Under the pieces are notes generated by a model. That model was not told the origin of the DNA, did not search any database, and saw only the letters and a list, made by a program, of their open reading frames with translations. A stretch of DNA of 64,000 nt from Chlorokybus atmophyticus (lineage: Eukaryota; Streptophyta; Chlorokybophyceae; Chlorokybales; Chlorokybaceae): assembly GCA_009103225.1 (NCBI GenBank), contig RHPI01002090.1:778439-842438 (forward strand), in the 5' to 3' direction. The translations under genes and the position numbers were made by a program. This document shows positions 36,949-49,933 of this stretch, in pieces (the stretch's first letter is position 1; every line of letters starts with the position of its first letter).

Positions 36949-38931
36949 TCACGTGCTCTGCGACCCCTCCTGCTGCGATCGGTTCTGCTGCGAAGCTGAC
37001 GTACTGGCTGGATTGGCTGATGGTGGCGTAGGCAAGCCATTAAACTGCAGCAGTCGCTGCAAAAACAGCTTGCCTGCCTCCTTGGCAGAGTCCGCTGGAG
37101 ACAGTCATGTCAGTAGATATATTGAATCCAACAGCAATGCACGCAGCTGCACATCATCGGCAAAGATCGGTACCTCCTGATGCTTCGTCAGTATAGCTAT
37201 CAGGATAACCACCGTATGGATGCTGCTGTGGCCTTGGTTGGGGAGCACCCACAGCTGTCCCAGAGCCAAACTTTGCAGCGGCTGCTGCTGCAGCAGCAGA
37301 GCTGCCTGTCGGCGTGCCAGACAACAGCCAATTCATAACCTGCCGCAACAGCTGTACATCAGCATCCATGCATCCACTGTACCAGCAAGCAGAAGCTGCA
37401 CAATGACACAGCATCACTGTGTGATACCTCTTGCATGTCAATGGTGCCATCAGCTGAGCCAGGAGAGGGCAAAATCAATCCGCGCCCAGTGGGCGACTGG
37501 AGGTGGGTGAGCAACTCAGGGGGAAAGGGGTGTGTGTTACCATAGTGCATAGCGGCAGCTGTGGCATACTGGAAGTACGGGTGGGTGGGTGTCTGTACAG
37601 CATTCATCTGCAACCGCCACATCCTGTCAATTGGCCTGCACCACACAAGCGGCAAGCGGATCTCAACACCTAGGGGTTCTTGCATTCGACTATACCTCTT
37701 GTAAAATCTGCAGATCTGAAGGGGACAACATGGCGTTCACGCCTTGTGCTCGGAATGCAGCGGACAGTGCTGCTGCTGAAGACAGAAGCCGTCCATGAGA
37801 ACTAGCAAACGTCAAATGATGGCACTTGGGGCACACTCAACCACCTAGGGTCATACCGTGGGAAGATGGATGAGACATCATTCCATGACTTGGCATGGCA
37901 GGCACCACATTGCTGTGAGGAATTTGTATTGACAATCCTGGCCGCACACAAGGCCGCTTTGCTGGAGATGTTTCTTGACTGCTGTAGCCTCTGTCCAGCA
38001 CAGAGTATGAGTGGACTGGGTACACACACAGACAGCGTCCTCAAAGCATAACTCGACACCAGCGTAATCACCCAGAAGTTGATGGCACCGGATACTGCGA
38101 GGCTGGAGTGGTGGCTTGACTGCTCCCGCCATGTGCAAGACCCGCTCGGCCTGCATGCTTGTGATCGCCTGTTGTGGCATCTCCACTGCTTCCATCTTCA
38201 CTGTTGCCTAAACCCTTCTTACAAAGAGCACTATAGCGATTCTTGACTGCATTGTCCGTTCTGTGGTGAAATAGAGGTCACGAGCAGCAACTCAAGCACT
38301 CATCGCCTGTGCCATACAGCAACCACACGATGCGCACCTCCCTTGAACCATTTTGGCGATCTCTGTCCACCTGTTACCATACCGCCGATGCCCCTGCAAA
38401 AACAAAGTTTGGTCACTGAACGACAAGTTCTTGGACAATGGTGATCGACCTGCTGAATATGCATCCTGCTGCCTATGATATCGACTTGCCAATCTTGACC
38501 AACACGCATGGACCGCTAAGCGCTAAAGCATTCTCACCTCCAGCAACAACTCATCCTCTTCAGGACTCCACCCCCCCTTCTTTATACAAACATTCAAAAA
38601 ATTCTGCCACCTGCACGCTCAAGCCTTTGTCACAATCTCGGGTGAACTGTGCCCCACAATCACTGCCGTGAACCACAATCAACAACCTACCGCCGTCGGC
38701 ATTGCTTGCTAGCTTTGGTGGATATCTTTGATGCTATAAGCGCCCATCTGACCGGTCACGACAAGGTTAGCGGTATGCATTTGCTGCGTCACTGCCTCAA
38801 GCAACTCTGTCACAATGTATGCAGCCTTTGACATACCAAGCCAGCAACTCACTTTTTGGTGCCGTGTCTTGCCACAAGTTCCCGCAGCTGCTCATCCTCC
38901 TGCTCAGAACCAACGCAACAGTAAGCGGCCT
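36949..38931 (-). CDS. FOUR LIPS/MYB88-like R2R3-MYB transcription factor
   Basis: The MYB region is spread over several small exons. R2: SEQEDEQLRELVARHGTKK (38931-38853), WALIASKISTKASKQCRRR (38747-38691), then WQNFLNVCIKKGGWSPEEDE (about 38615-38535). R3 continues GHRRYGNRWTEIAKMVQGR (near 38350) and TDNAVKNRYSALCKKG (near 38250). The signatures QCRRRW, KGGWSPEEDELL and TEIAK-V-GRTDNAVKNR--LCKK are those of the FLP/MYB88 clade, which controls cell-cycle exit in land plants. Downstream exons are Ser/Pro/Gln-rich with an alanine run (near 37300); a likely last exon, with LFLQRLLQFNGLPTPP, ends at 36949. The normally conserved first Trp of R2 is absent in the exon as read. The N-terminus (possible exon near 39270-39372) is unresolved. 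Confidence 0.8.
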
Positions 38932-39279
38932 GCGCTGCTAGCTCCGACACAAAGCGCTAAGCAGACTCAGGCAATTGACTCAACATACTACACTCTAGAC
39001 ATTATTCCCCGACAATGCTGTTGGCGACGCTATTTCTGAGCTAGAACTACGCGGATGCGCAGCTGTCTGGCAGCGACAATGTGCAGCTGCAGTACTAGCA
39101 ACTGAAACCCCACGCAATTGCAAAGAGACTAGCCTGGGGCGCGATGCATGGGAGGCCATGAGTTCTGTGGCGAAAGAACTATGCTGCTGCATGTAACACG
39201 AAGTGCATGCAATGACCAGGATGGTGCAGACAAAGGTGGATTCACAAGAACTGCTGCAGCTGAATCCTAGTAAATCAAT

Positions 39280-40500
39280 CACCTCTTTGGTCCAAGCAGT
39301 CTGGCGGCCTAAGGTCGCTGCGGGCGGCAGGGAGGGCAATTCGCCCGTGGGCGCAAGATTCGCCAGGGCCAACGTCGGCGAGGACGCCGAGGCGCCGGCG
39401 GGCGCCTCGGCGAACTCTCCTCCCCGCCCCAGTGTGGGTACCTACCGACAGCAACCCGAGATTGCTCTTCGCCTCCACCTTGTTGTACACCCACTCCCAC
39501 AACCAAGGTGTCACAACACCTGACAGACGCTCTGCATCTAGGCCTACATGACACCCTCGCACAACGCCACGCAAACCCAGCCGACGCCGACGCCGTCTCC
39601 TACCGTAGCCACAGCCTTCGCACACCGCTTGCAGCATGCACTGCGCCCGCGACCCCCCAGGACGTACGCCCCAGAACACTGTCGCTAGTCGCAAAATAGC
39701 AGCACTCGCGGCCCAGCGCGGGTATGACGCAACGCTGCCGCCAGCTCAACCGCCGCCGGCGCCCTCCCGTCGTCCTCTCCGGCCGCCCCCGCCGCCGCCC
39801 GCCCAGCCAGGGACTCCTGCACAGTGTGCAGGTTGGCCGGGTTATTGGTTCAAAAGGATTTTAGGGCTACGGCCGCACAGTGCCGTACGCAGACCGAATC
39901 CCAAGATCTCGCCTTGTGCATGACTGCATTCTCCCTCGCACTGCTGCTTTCCTGGAAAAAAGGCAGGGGGAGTCATTCACGCTTTGACCGAACCTGCCCG
40001 GCCCATGCCACGATGCAGCTGCTACCTTCTGGGCGTCACTCTGCCCGCACTGACTCGCGCAAGGCGTTGACACTGCCATTGCGAGTGATGTCGAGTTTGC
40101 AGCTCCGCGACAAGCTGTGACCGGCGTGAGGATTGTGCAAAAAGGGTCCGCTTGTGGAAGACATTGACGGGGTCGGGGACATGATTGCGACCGGACAAGC
40201 AAAGCGGTTGATGGACGACGTTGTCCGCACCATGCGTGCGCATTGTGCGAGCGGCCGAGCGGCGCGCGTAACAAGCGTTTCGGCGCGCTCACCTTCACTA
40301 AGGATTGCGCGTCCCCGCCGTGTCAGTCGCGCAGCGCGACTTGCGCTGTCGAACAAGCTGCAAAAGTCGGCAGGGAAGACTTTCAAACCGAAAAGCACAC
40401 TTTGCGCGACTCATCATGGCGCTAGGCATGCCTACGCTGCACATGGATGGTGCGCGGGAAAGAAAGCGTTTACAATGTGCCATGCGTTAGGCTCCTACCT
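39280..40500. other. GC-rich island of unknown origin
   Basis: GC content rises sharply relative to the AT-rich DNA on its right. Several frames on both strands remain open, giving Pro/Arg/Ala-rich peptides (for example PPAQPPPAPSRRPLRPPPPP near 39740) without recognisable domains. It could be exons of an unrecognised gene, the 5' part of the MYB gene, or a decayed mobile element. Confidence 0.35.
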
Positions 40501-43456
40501 TTAGGAGCGCTGGAGCCATGTGTTAAATACTTCAAGAGTTTGCAATTTGCAACTTATTGATCATCAAGTATAATAGACTTAATATTTTGGAGATACTTGC
40601 TTCAATTATTTCAATACATGGTATGTTAGACCGTAACAACTTTGCAAGAATGGTATTATACATTACAAGCACTTTAGTCTCAAAGATGCACCAATGAGAA
40701 ACCATTCAATCGCTATATGCATTATAAATCAGTTGCACAATTACGGACTTAGCAACACGGTCATTGATTGGGCAAGCATAATACGGCTTGAATGTTGGAT
40801 ATCATGTTGATTAATGTACTGACATTACAACTTTCGTTCAATCAGCTTATACATTTCCCCTACTCTCATGTTTCGCAATGGGGCAAAGACGCGACACTTT
40901 ATCATCATTTATGTCTTACGCATGCTTTACCACGTCCATTGACGCGTATGCGCATTGCACATATGCACATGCATAATGGCTCAATTCGGCATTTGCTCAC
41001 TCGTGGCGCTGTGCATCATATGTTTTATGCAAGCCTTGATCGCTGTCTTTGCCACTGCTGCTTCCTGCTTCCCCTGCCTACTACTTGCTATCAGTCTTAT
41101 TTGTCAGCCACTGTTGGTTGTTTTTAATTTGCAAGCACTAAGCTGTTTTGGGCTTAGGCCAGCCCTGAGCACGTTGCATGGTCGTTGGCATTGCTTATTT
41201 GCTCAATGTACATTATATCCTGCTCATATGATTTGCTTTTTATAAATGTATTGTGTGCGCTAATACGCGTGCTGCAAGCACATTTTAAGTAAGACTCGAT
41301 GTGGGGGCTTGTACGAGTACACGCTTATGGGGCTGACGAAAGTCTCTGTTCGTTACTTACATAAATAAAACGGACCAAGTGGGGATTTCATCTGTTAAGC
41401 TGTGCAATGCTTGGCAATCATGTTCACGCGGTCGTCTTCATGTTTCCTCATGATCTGTAGACACAATACTACACAAGGCATTAATTAATACTAATATATG
41501 CTAGCACAGAGCTATTCAACGTTGATCCATATGTAAGCCTCATGTTACAGTGCTGTGACAAGACGGCTTGTATGGTAGTCTCAGAGTTGATAATAGCAGT
41601 TAACGTTAAACTTCTGTCATCATGATAAAGACTGCCATTATGTGACAGTTGATACTCCCAAGGTGGGGTTGACGTTCCCGAGGTAGGGAATATGTTAGCA
41701 TGTGTTAACAGATTAGCGCACACTGTCAAGAGCTTGTGAGCCACCATGGTGTGTGTTAGGTCGGAGAGCAACAAGGGTGTATAAGCTGAGTGGCAGCTAC
41801 TGGTGGGCATTGTCACGAAGTGGGTAATGATGAGCTTAAAAACCCAAGAACTTGGAACCCACCTAGGTCTTTATGGTTGAGTCCGTGAGGCTCCGTGTTA
41901 CAGGCATCAACCTGTGTGTGCACTGATGATTTGCTACGTATATGTAGGGTGCTTGCCTAGTAGCTGTTGGAGGGGCTCACCCCCTACCACTGTTGTGGGG
42001 GTAGTGTGTGTGCGTGCACGTGTGCGTGCTTGTTAGTGTTTGGAGCCGGAGGTGGTCATCCAGAGCTTCATCCTTGGTGCGGTGCTGCTGGTCTACCACC
42101 TGGGTGCTGCATCAATGTGCGTGGTAAAGTCTTTGTGTGAGTACATAAGTCTACAAGTGCTACCAAGCAGATAAGTAAATGCCACGTGTTACAATACTTG
42201 AATGGACTGTATTCATGTTATTATTTGCGATAAACTGTGCCGGTTTGCACGCACCCGCAGAAACCATTCACTTAAAGATTTTGATTGCATTGCATCCGAG
42301 TGCCCGCCTGCGCCATTCGAGCACAGGCGCCACAAAGCATGCCGTCTATTGCATAACTCGATGCAATTGCTCACCATCAATCGCGGCGATAACAAGTCAA
42401 CAAGGTTGGCTAATATCGGCATGTTGCAAATAGCACATGTAGTGGAGAATTGAAAACAAAAGAATATCTCAAACTTCGTGAGTTCAACATACTCACCATA
42501 TAGTACTCACATTCATCTCGTTTTGCATTGTTTATACATCTAATAAACATGATCAATGAAGCAATTGTCATAATAAGGGTTTTATGCAATCACACGAGGG
42601 CAACTTTGCACAAGGCATCACAACAAGCATATGTGAACAAGATATCAAAGCTCCTCCCCCTACACATTCCCATGCCGTTTTTATGTACACAAGCACCACA
42701 ATGCAGGCACCTTTTTGTGTGTGTGTTGCAATATGGACTTTCGGGGTAACACAAGCAGCAAAAAACAATTGTAAATACGACATGTAATCTACTAACTTAC
42801 AAGAGTGATTGAAAACATGGTATACGCACACATGGCAGCAGTCTCACTATAGCGTGTTTGGCTCAGGTACGAACTGTGGTGGTGGGCTATGCGCTGCAAG
42901 CCCAACTTCTGCCCAAGGACAGAAATTTGTATGCTTGTTCGTTGTGCTTGCTCGTTTACAAACTTGAAATGCAAGCATGCACTGTGTACATCAAATGCAA
43001 GACATGCATGCGCATGCACAACGTGTAGTCAAGTCAGCATGCAGCAACACATGCAAGGTACATCAAATGAAATTCAGTTGACCACCGGGCTACTACTAGC
43101 ACGCTAATCTACCGCCTCTACCCCGTTAGACATGCAGCAGTCAACATGCAGTTGGTAATCACCTGCCCACATGGGCGTGTGTATCGTGACAATTACAATA
43201 TGAAGTTATACATGGAAGGCTCATCAAGGAGTTCGCGAAACTGCAGCGTGCCTTTATGCAATGCTTGTTCTTGATGTTGAGCACATTGCAAGTTCTCCGA
43301 TGTACTGCTTGACACACAAACGCATGAATCACTTAATTCAATACAAATGAAGCAGGGTGGCATGCAGCAATGTATGTTATGCACAAACCAAGTTGTGCAA
43401 GGTATGTCAACGCCTTGCGCACTGCGCCGTTGGTATAACTGTGTGTGCATTTCTTA
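40501..43456. other. AT-rich intergenic region
   Basis: I see no gene. Words such as TTGCAAT, GCATATG and CAATTG are common, as in the other AT-rich islands of the window. It contains one copy of a dispersed repeat (about 41935-42215). Confidence 0.45.
41935..42215 (+). repeat. Dispersed repeat, copy A (LTR-like?)
   Basis: Resembles 51360-51580: both hold a TGCCTAGT word followed by GTTG, GGGGCTC, CCCTC/CCCCT, a TGGGG-TAGTGT block and, 200-240 bp later, a segment ending in CACG(TG)TTACA. Order and spacing are conserved although identity is low. It could be an old LTR family, but no target duplications were identified. Confidence 0.35.
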
Positions 43457-45684
43457 TCAAAGCCGCACCATAATTTTGGTGGAAGCCTTCTGGCCAACCG
43501 ATGTGGGAGTGCCAGAAGTACTACTGGTTGTTGTGCCTATTTCTGAACACCACTTACCAGCTGGAGTTATTGGCAGCCAAGTGCGGCAGAAACAGCAGCC
43601 CGTTCTCGCAACTCTTCTAAGTTCCATGCTTCTGACACCAAATACGTGCCTGACATGCACACATGTCACGACTATGTGTACTGCGAGAGGCATTCCAGCA
43701 AGCTGGCGGGATGCAGCTTGAAGAAAAAGGGGTTTCAATACTTACCAATGGCTTCACGTCGTAGGGCAGTAAGGTGTGCTGCACTGCAAGGTGAAACCGT
43801 ATGAGGGTTGATTTGGCAAAATAAGCAAATGACACGCGTGCCAACATGCCAGCTTACTAAGTTGCATTGGAGGAGGCGGGAAACCATGCATGCAGCACGT
43901 GCACGAGTAGCAAACAACCATACCTATCCAGTGCCCGAGCAAAGTCGGATGCCAAACTCCGTATGTATGTGCCTTTGCTGCAGACAACACGAAAGTGGAC
44001 AGCTTGCCTGCGCGCAAAAACATGCTGCGATGAGATACAAAACTCTAAATGAGGCCAGCGTATCAGCTGGCAGCTGGCATGGGCCATGCATCATGGACAT
44101 ATTCAACATGCCTGTCCACAGGGTCTCTGTTGACCTCAAATACATCTATCCGCACTGTACGAGCAGCAACTGCAATTGTCTCTCCTCTACGGGCCTTTTC
44201 ATACAATCGCTCTCCGTTCACCTGTGGCGTCAGTACTGAGCAACAGTTTCGCAGGCAACTTGGCTGTCACTTTGCACAACCAACAGAGCACGCACGCACG
44301 CACGCGCAGCGTGTCCAACTTGCCCCGTGCAGAACAGACAACTACAACATGCCAATGAGCAGAGCTTGATGCCTGTATTGCCGAGTACATGGGAGGAATC
44401 TGCTGAATTTCACCCATAAATCGCTCCGTGGTGCTGGCAAGCATGTCGTCCGTAATATGCTCCCAGTCCTTGGTTTCGATAACCTGCTCAGCAGAAGGCC
44501 CGCCAGTTACACTGATACCAAGGGGACGACTGAACAATGCTTGCAGCATCTACTCTACTCATTCTCACACAGAAGCAGTACCAGCGTTTCTGCATCATAA
44601 GACGCAGTGTGTTCTCCTAACCTCAGCGTCCCGGTGTACTCCTTGGTCATTGCCTGATAACTGTCACATGAATAGCCTGCTTCATTGAATATGGATGCTG
44701 CAACAGCCAGACAAGTCATGCACCACGACTTATAGTGATGAAGGAACCTCATTCCACATCACCAAAAGTTGCACAGCCAACCTGTCTGCAAGCTTCGTGG
44801 CGCGCCCAACGCAACATATCAGCAGCCCCGTTGCCATCGGGTCTAGCGTCCCGGCATGGCCGACCTGAAGGACATCAATGATAATGACAACTGAGCACAA
44901 TGTTCAAGTATCTTGAAGGAGCGTCATTGTTAACCTTACCTTGCGAATATTTGCAATCTTCCTCAGTCTTGCACAAACTCCAAAAGACGTAAGACCTGCC
45001 CATTGTGCGTGGTCAACATCAGAGGTATGCACCGCCTCTCTAGTTCACGAACGACAAAGCATCAAGAAAAAAGCTTCAGGAGGCGTAACACAACAAGAAG
45101 ATGATCTACCACCGCATGCAGTATGGGGCTACACCCGCCACACAGTCTGTGACACAGAGCCAGGTCTTGCACGGCTGCACCGAAACGAGGGTGCAATCCT
45201 GCTGCGCAATGTAACATGCAAGCATGGTTGCTTGCCTTTTGGCTTGTCTACAAGCACCACCACACCGCCTTCGGCACTCCAGTCGACAGGCAGGTCAGCA
45301 CCTTTCACTAGAACAAGCGGCTCAAACTTAGGCTTCTTGACGGGTAGAGCAGCAGCCAATGAAGCCACGGTCGCAGCCAGGGCGCGCTTGTGGTCAGCTT
45401 GTCTGCACGACATTGCTGAGTCAGTGAGGTGTAGCTGTGAAACGCACTCCACTTGCGCAAACAGATCCCTTCACGCATTGGCATGCCTCCACATTGAGAC
45501 GGTGATTGCACAGCGTAAACAGATGGTTGTGCTTGCAAGGGAAGGGAATTGAGCTTACCCCATGCAGCCTAGCACGCCGCCTGGCGTGCAGGAGGAGGTG
45601 AAGACCGGACGACAGTTGCGCCTTGCGCTTGCTGGCAGGCAACGGCGCGGTAGAGGAAGGAGCAGCTCCGGTCGGTGAAGGCAT
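43457..45684 (-). CDS. tRNA pseudouridine-55 synthase, TruB family
   Basis: Makes pseudouridine at U55 in the T-loop of tRNA. After a basic, Ser/Ala-rich N-terminus ([20 protein letters not shown]), exons encode [12 protein letters not shown], then [20 protein letters not shown] with the catalytic Asp of the GTLDP motif, [45 protein letters not shown] and [20 protein letters not shown], then [11 protein letters not shown]. All TruB core motifs are present in order. The N-terminal extension could target mitochondrion or plastid. Start is the first in-frame ATG at 45684; the frame stays open 25 codons upstream without an ATG. The last exon is uncertain; the frame after the final donor stops at 43457. 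Divergent from CCZ1. Confidence 0.88.
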
Positions 45685-45863
45685 CCGCGCAGCACTGCCG
45701 CCCTGCCAACGCCCGCCGCCGTCGACGCCGTGGTCGTCGTCCACATCATTGCTGCTCACTCATGGGTGTCGGCAGCAATGTAGCTGGGTGGCGCTGAGCG
45801 GCCAGCTTCCAGCAGCGGCGGCCCGGGGTTCGGCATGCTGGCAATCTGAGCTGTGCAGCAGAG
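45685..45863. promoter_or_regulatory. Short divergent promoter region (TruB / CCZ1)
   Basis: 179 bp lie between the two ATGs. It is GC-rich with no TATA-like word, so both transcripts must start within or overlap this stretch. Confidence 0.5.
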
Positions 45864-48800
45864 ATGAAGTCGTTCGGGGGCGCTGTGGCTGCAGCGCTCA
45901 CTGCACCTCCTCCAGCAAGAGTGCGCTTCTGCGTTTACGACAGCCGCAGGGGCCAACGGGAGGTGTGCCACATGGCCTTGATGATTTTTGCAGACAACGG
46001 CGTCATTGCGCAGCTTGCTGTAGACAGCACACAATCACCACATGCAATTGTGTTTGTGCATGTGTGGTATGGCTGATGTGCGAGCTAAGCATGCTAGAGA
46101 TCAAGAGTATGTGGCCTGGCTGTTAACTCGTTCAACTAGTAGATTGGTACAAGAATACCAAGTTAAGGCTGCGCGCGTCGTCCACTCTACCTGTTGCATG
46201 AGCTGTACATTGTTTGTGCACCAATTGTGTACTGCCACATCACTGTACTGAACCAACCTGCCTTCCTGCCTTGCTCATCGTCACTGCGGTGTTGGCATGC
46301 TTTGACATTACAGCATAGACTATTTCGCTATGCTTTTGCTTGCGGGTATGCTGTGCTGAGCGGCACCCGTTGCTGGTTCGCCACAGGGAGAAGAAGCTGA
46401 GAAGGTCCTTTGCTTTCTGCCCAGTGAGGTACCAAAACAGGAACAGCTTGCTTGGGTTGGACTCAGCCAGGCTCTGGTGAACTTTACCAGGTGTGTTCTC
46501 ACCGCAAGTATATGCACTGTGCGTTTGCATAAAGTGCGTGTACTGTGGATATATGGTCTTTGCGCAACAACCACTACTTGCGGTCTTGTCAACTACTTGC
46601 GGACTCTTAAATAATCAGCGCAAAGGAATGCTTCTGAAGCACTCCGCTGCAGCACATTTTCACCAGACGCGCCTTGTGAGATCATGCAAACTGAGCATCA
46701 TCGGCATGCGTACTGGGAGTGCGAGCCAGGCATCTGGATGCTGCTGGTGGGTTGCTGTGCGCCACGGAGCGCTGATGATGGCAACAAGTGTAGGATGACA
46801 CGCCGCTCACAGTCTACTCACAGGAGGTGGAGAGTAACTTGCAATTGGATAGCCACCCCCACGACGACACACTCCGATCCATACTTCGCCTCGGCCACAG
46901 GTGCATGCATTTCGTGCAAACGGGTAGAGGTTGGGACTGTGAGGCGTGTCATCTGCAGTGTTCAGTAGCTCTTTCTTTGCATAAGCAGGTTGTTTGCACT
47001 GTTTCATGGCTCCATTGGTCAGCTACTGGAAAAGGAAGCGCCGGATGCAAGGCATGCGCGTCGACTGCTGCACCTGTTCTTTGACGATTACGTCTCTGAG
47101 CTGAGAGGTAAGTGACACCAGGCTGCTGCTGCAGTGGATGACAGGAAGTAACAATGTCGGTTGTGCAACCAAGCATAGTACGAAGGCAAGGGGGCGAGCT
47201 CTCCTTGGCAGATGGTCTGCGCCAGCGTGGACACATTGAAGTGTTTGCTGCAAATCAACAGCTTGTACAGGCTGCGCAGGTGTGCCCAGTGCATTACAAC
47301 GTTTCGAGCTATGTCACTGCTTGTATAATTCTGTAGTCACGCCTGCAATAAGACTCACCCAAACAGTTGCGTATCATCTGCTTGCTGTCGATCACTTTTG
47401 TTGTACGCTGCCGTTGCCTTATGTCCTGCCTAGTAATCTACAGCTGGCACCACACAGGACGTTGTACATAGCGTATATTCAGGCCTTGGCCACGGTGCTG
47501 TTAGGTACGTGGTACTACTGCCCTGTAATCCTCACCTCTGCTAGCCTCCCCTTGAGCATGTTACGATCATGGGCTGCAGGTTACAGTTGCATGGTGCTCT
47601 CACTCCATAATGACACTATTGGGTGCATGAACACTATGCGTGCATCATGTTATCTGGCGTTATTGCTGATATTTCGTCCCTGCTGGTCAGGTACTCAATG
47701 GTGTTGTACAAGCAATTCTACCTGTGGAGTGACGTTGAAATGGTGCAGCTCAGTGCGTTCATTGCATAACTTATGTGCCTTGCACTGTCGTAGTAACAGC
47801 TGTGTCTGGTATTGCATTGCAGGATGATGCAGCAGCGCTGTACAGCTATGCTTTGCATGCTGTTGTACCTGGTGCACCCGGACGAATGTCTGGGCGCCAA
47901 CAACAATCCAGGCCCGCCAGCCCAAAGCATGCATACAGCGCTGCAAGCAGACGCTTGGCTGCCACCTCTCCACTGTGCCCGGCAACGTGGCAGCAAGATG
48001 AGCACGGCTTCCTAGGCTCTTCGTGTTCCTACGCTGACGTTGACGGACTGATTGCTGTACAGTTCAGAGGAGGCGCCGAAACCTGCCAGCTGCTTGCGTG
48101 GCAGGTGCAGTCTCTGCTGCCACCCACATCCGTGTCATGCTCTTGCAACTACGCAACTCGACAACCACATGCTCACCGTGCGCTAATGCAGCGTGATGCG
48201 CTCACCATCCTGTTGCTGCTGCCAAGTCCACCACCTTTGCCTGCGTCCTCCGTTCAGTCCAAGCTGCTTGAGCTGGTGAGTGCACAACGCAACTCTCATG
48301 ACAGCAGGTGGTCTGGTCAGATAGAGTCCGCGCCTGACGTGGTCTGTGTGAAGCTGGTGCTGACTCAAACGGGCGTTCAAGTGCTTCAACTGTGTGCAAG
48401 TCTGGCTAAGGAGCTGGCTTCCATCAAAGATGGGTATGCAGCATGCTTGCAGCACATGTTCAACGTTGGCATAATTTACTAAAGGAGTGCCCTGCATGTG
48501 CGTCAGCAATACATCTTGACTTTGTTGTTGCCTTAGTCATATACCAGGGTATCGCTATCTGTACGTGGATCGTATGCATCTGGCTGTTCGAGCGTCTCCT
48601 GATAAAAAGGTCCAAAGAGTGCAGCAAGATTACTGTGCAAAATTGCTTGCTTCCGCTAAAGTTATCCATCTGCAACTATATCAGCATTGTACAATGCCTC
48701 TCGGCTTACTTTTGTGTCCAACTTCTCTGACAGGTTGCAACTTTATCACGAGACTCTCTCGCTGTTCTCAATCAGGTAGATGGGCAGAGAACTGTGTTGC

Positions 48801-49208
48801 TAATGAAGTCTGAACCAAGTTTTGCAACGTCATGTACCTGGATAGCTGCGCAGGTGCGAGATGACTTGCTTGCAAGCTGCAAAGCTGGCACTCTCAGCGA
48901 GCCTTGTGAAGTGGCGGTCAGATCAAAACAAGGCGCCTGGGTTGTAGCACGCAGGTATGTAGTGGTTTCACGCAGTGTACTTGATTTGATTACGTGTGGG
49001 GGATGTACTCAACCTCTTGCTGCAGATCAAATGAACAAGAGCTGTATGTTGTTATGGAACGCATAGGCGATACACTCATGGAGGCCCACTCAGCCATTGA
49101 ATGCCTTAGTGCCGGGTAACTGTTTAGCTAGCCTGCAGGTCTCCGGATTGATCTCATTTGCTTGTTTGCTTGCCCAGTCACTTTGACGGGGCGTTTTCAA
49201 CTATGTGA
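45864..49208 (+). CDS. CCZ1: Vacuolar fusion protein CCZ1
   Basis: CCZ1 pairs with MON1 as the guanine-nucleotide exchange factor that activates RAB7 on late endosomes. The first exon reads RVRFCVYDSRRGQRE, the longin-type start of the family. Then come EKVLCFLPSEVPKQEQ with WVGLSQALVNFT (near 46400-46490), EPGIWMLLV (near 46720), a short DARHARRLLHLFFDDYVSEL-type helix (near 47050), and YSMVLYKQFYLWSDVEMVQL (near 47695). A low-complexity exon at about 47822-48275 has DALTILLLLPSPPP. The last exons read CEVAVRSKQGAWVVARR, ELYVVMERIGDTLMEAHSAI and the terminal HFDGAFSTM at 49208. The C-terminal block is closest to plant CCZ1. Several middle exon limits are uncertain. Confidence 0.88.
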
Positions 49209-49740
49209 CAAGAAGAAGGCTGCCCAAGCTCAGAAGGCGAATCACAAGATGTGCAAGGGTTGCACATGGTTGTTGATTTGCGATGCAATTGCTTGTGGGC
49301 ATTCAAATGATCTGGGGGGCGCAGTCGTGACCCAAGCAACCTGAATGCTGTCGTGCTCTGTGCGCCCTTGCGCCCTTGTGCGGCCCACGCCTTGCTATCT
49401 TCATAAGCATGCATTCACCTACTTACTATCCAAAAACATCAACATTGCCGCACTCGTTTTTGTGTTTGCCCCCACCCCTGCAATGTTGGTGACTTGGCTG
49501 CCATATATCATGGCGGCCAGCTATATCGCTTGCCGATGGTTGTGCATGCGATGTTCAGCACAGTAATCAATGCAATATGCACACATGGGTAGCAGGATAC
49601 ATGGGTAGCTGTGCACAAGCATGTCAAGTTGAAAGGGGCGATGAAGTGTGGAACTTCTCATGCCTTAATGTTTGTAATCACCACTTCTATCCAGCACGCG
49701 CGTGGGGGCGGCATGGAGGGGAGGCGCGGGGGGGGGGATG

Positions 49741-49933
49741 NNNNNNNNNNNNNNNNNNNNNNNNNNNNNNNNNNNNNNNNNNNNNNNNNNNNNNNNNNNN
49801 NNNNNNNNNNNNNNNNNNNNNNNNNNNNNNNNNNNNNNNNNNNNNNNNNNNNNNNNNNNNNNNNNNNNNNNNNNNNNNNNNNNNNNNNNNNNNNNNNNNN
49901 NNNNNNNNNNNNNNNNNNNNNNNNNNNNNNNNN
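49741..49933. other. Assembly gap (193 N)
   Basis: A run of N preceded by a G homopolymer, in non-coding DNA. Confidence 0.95.
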
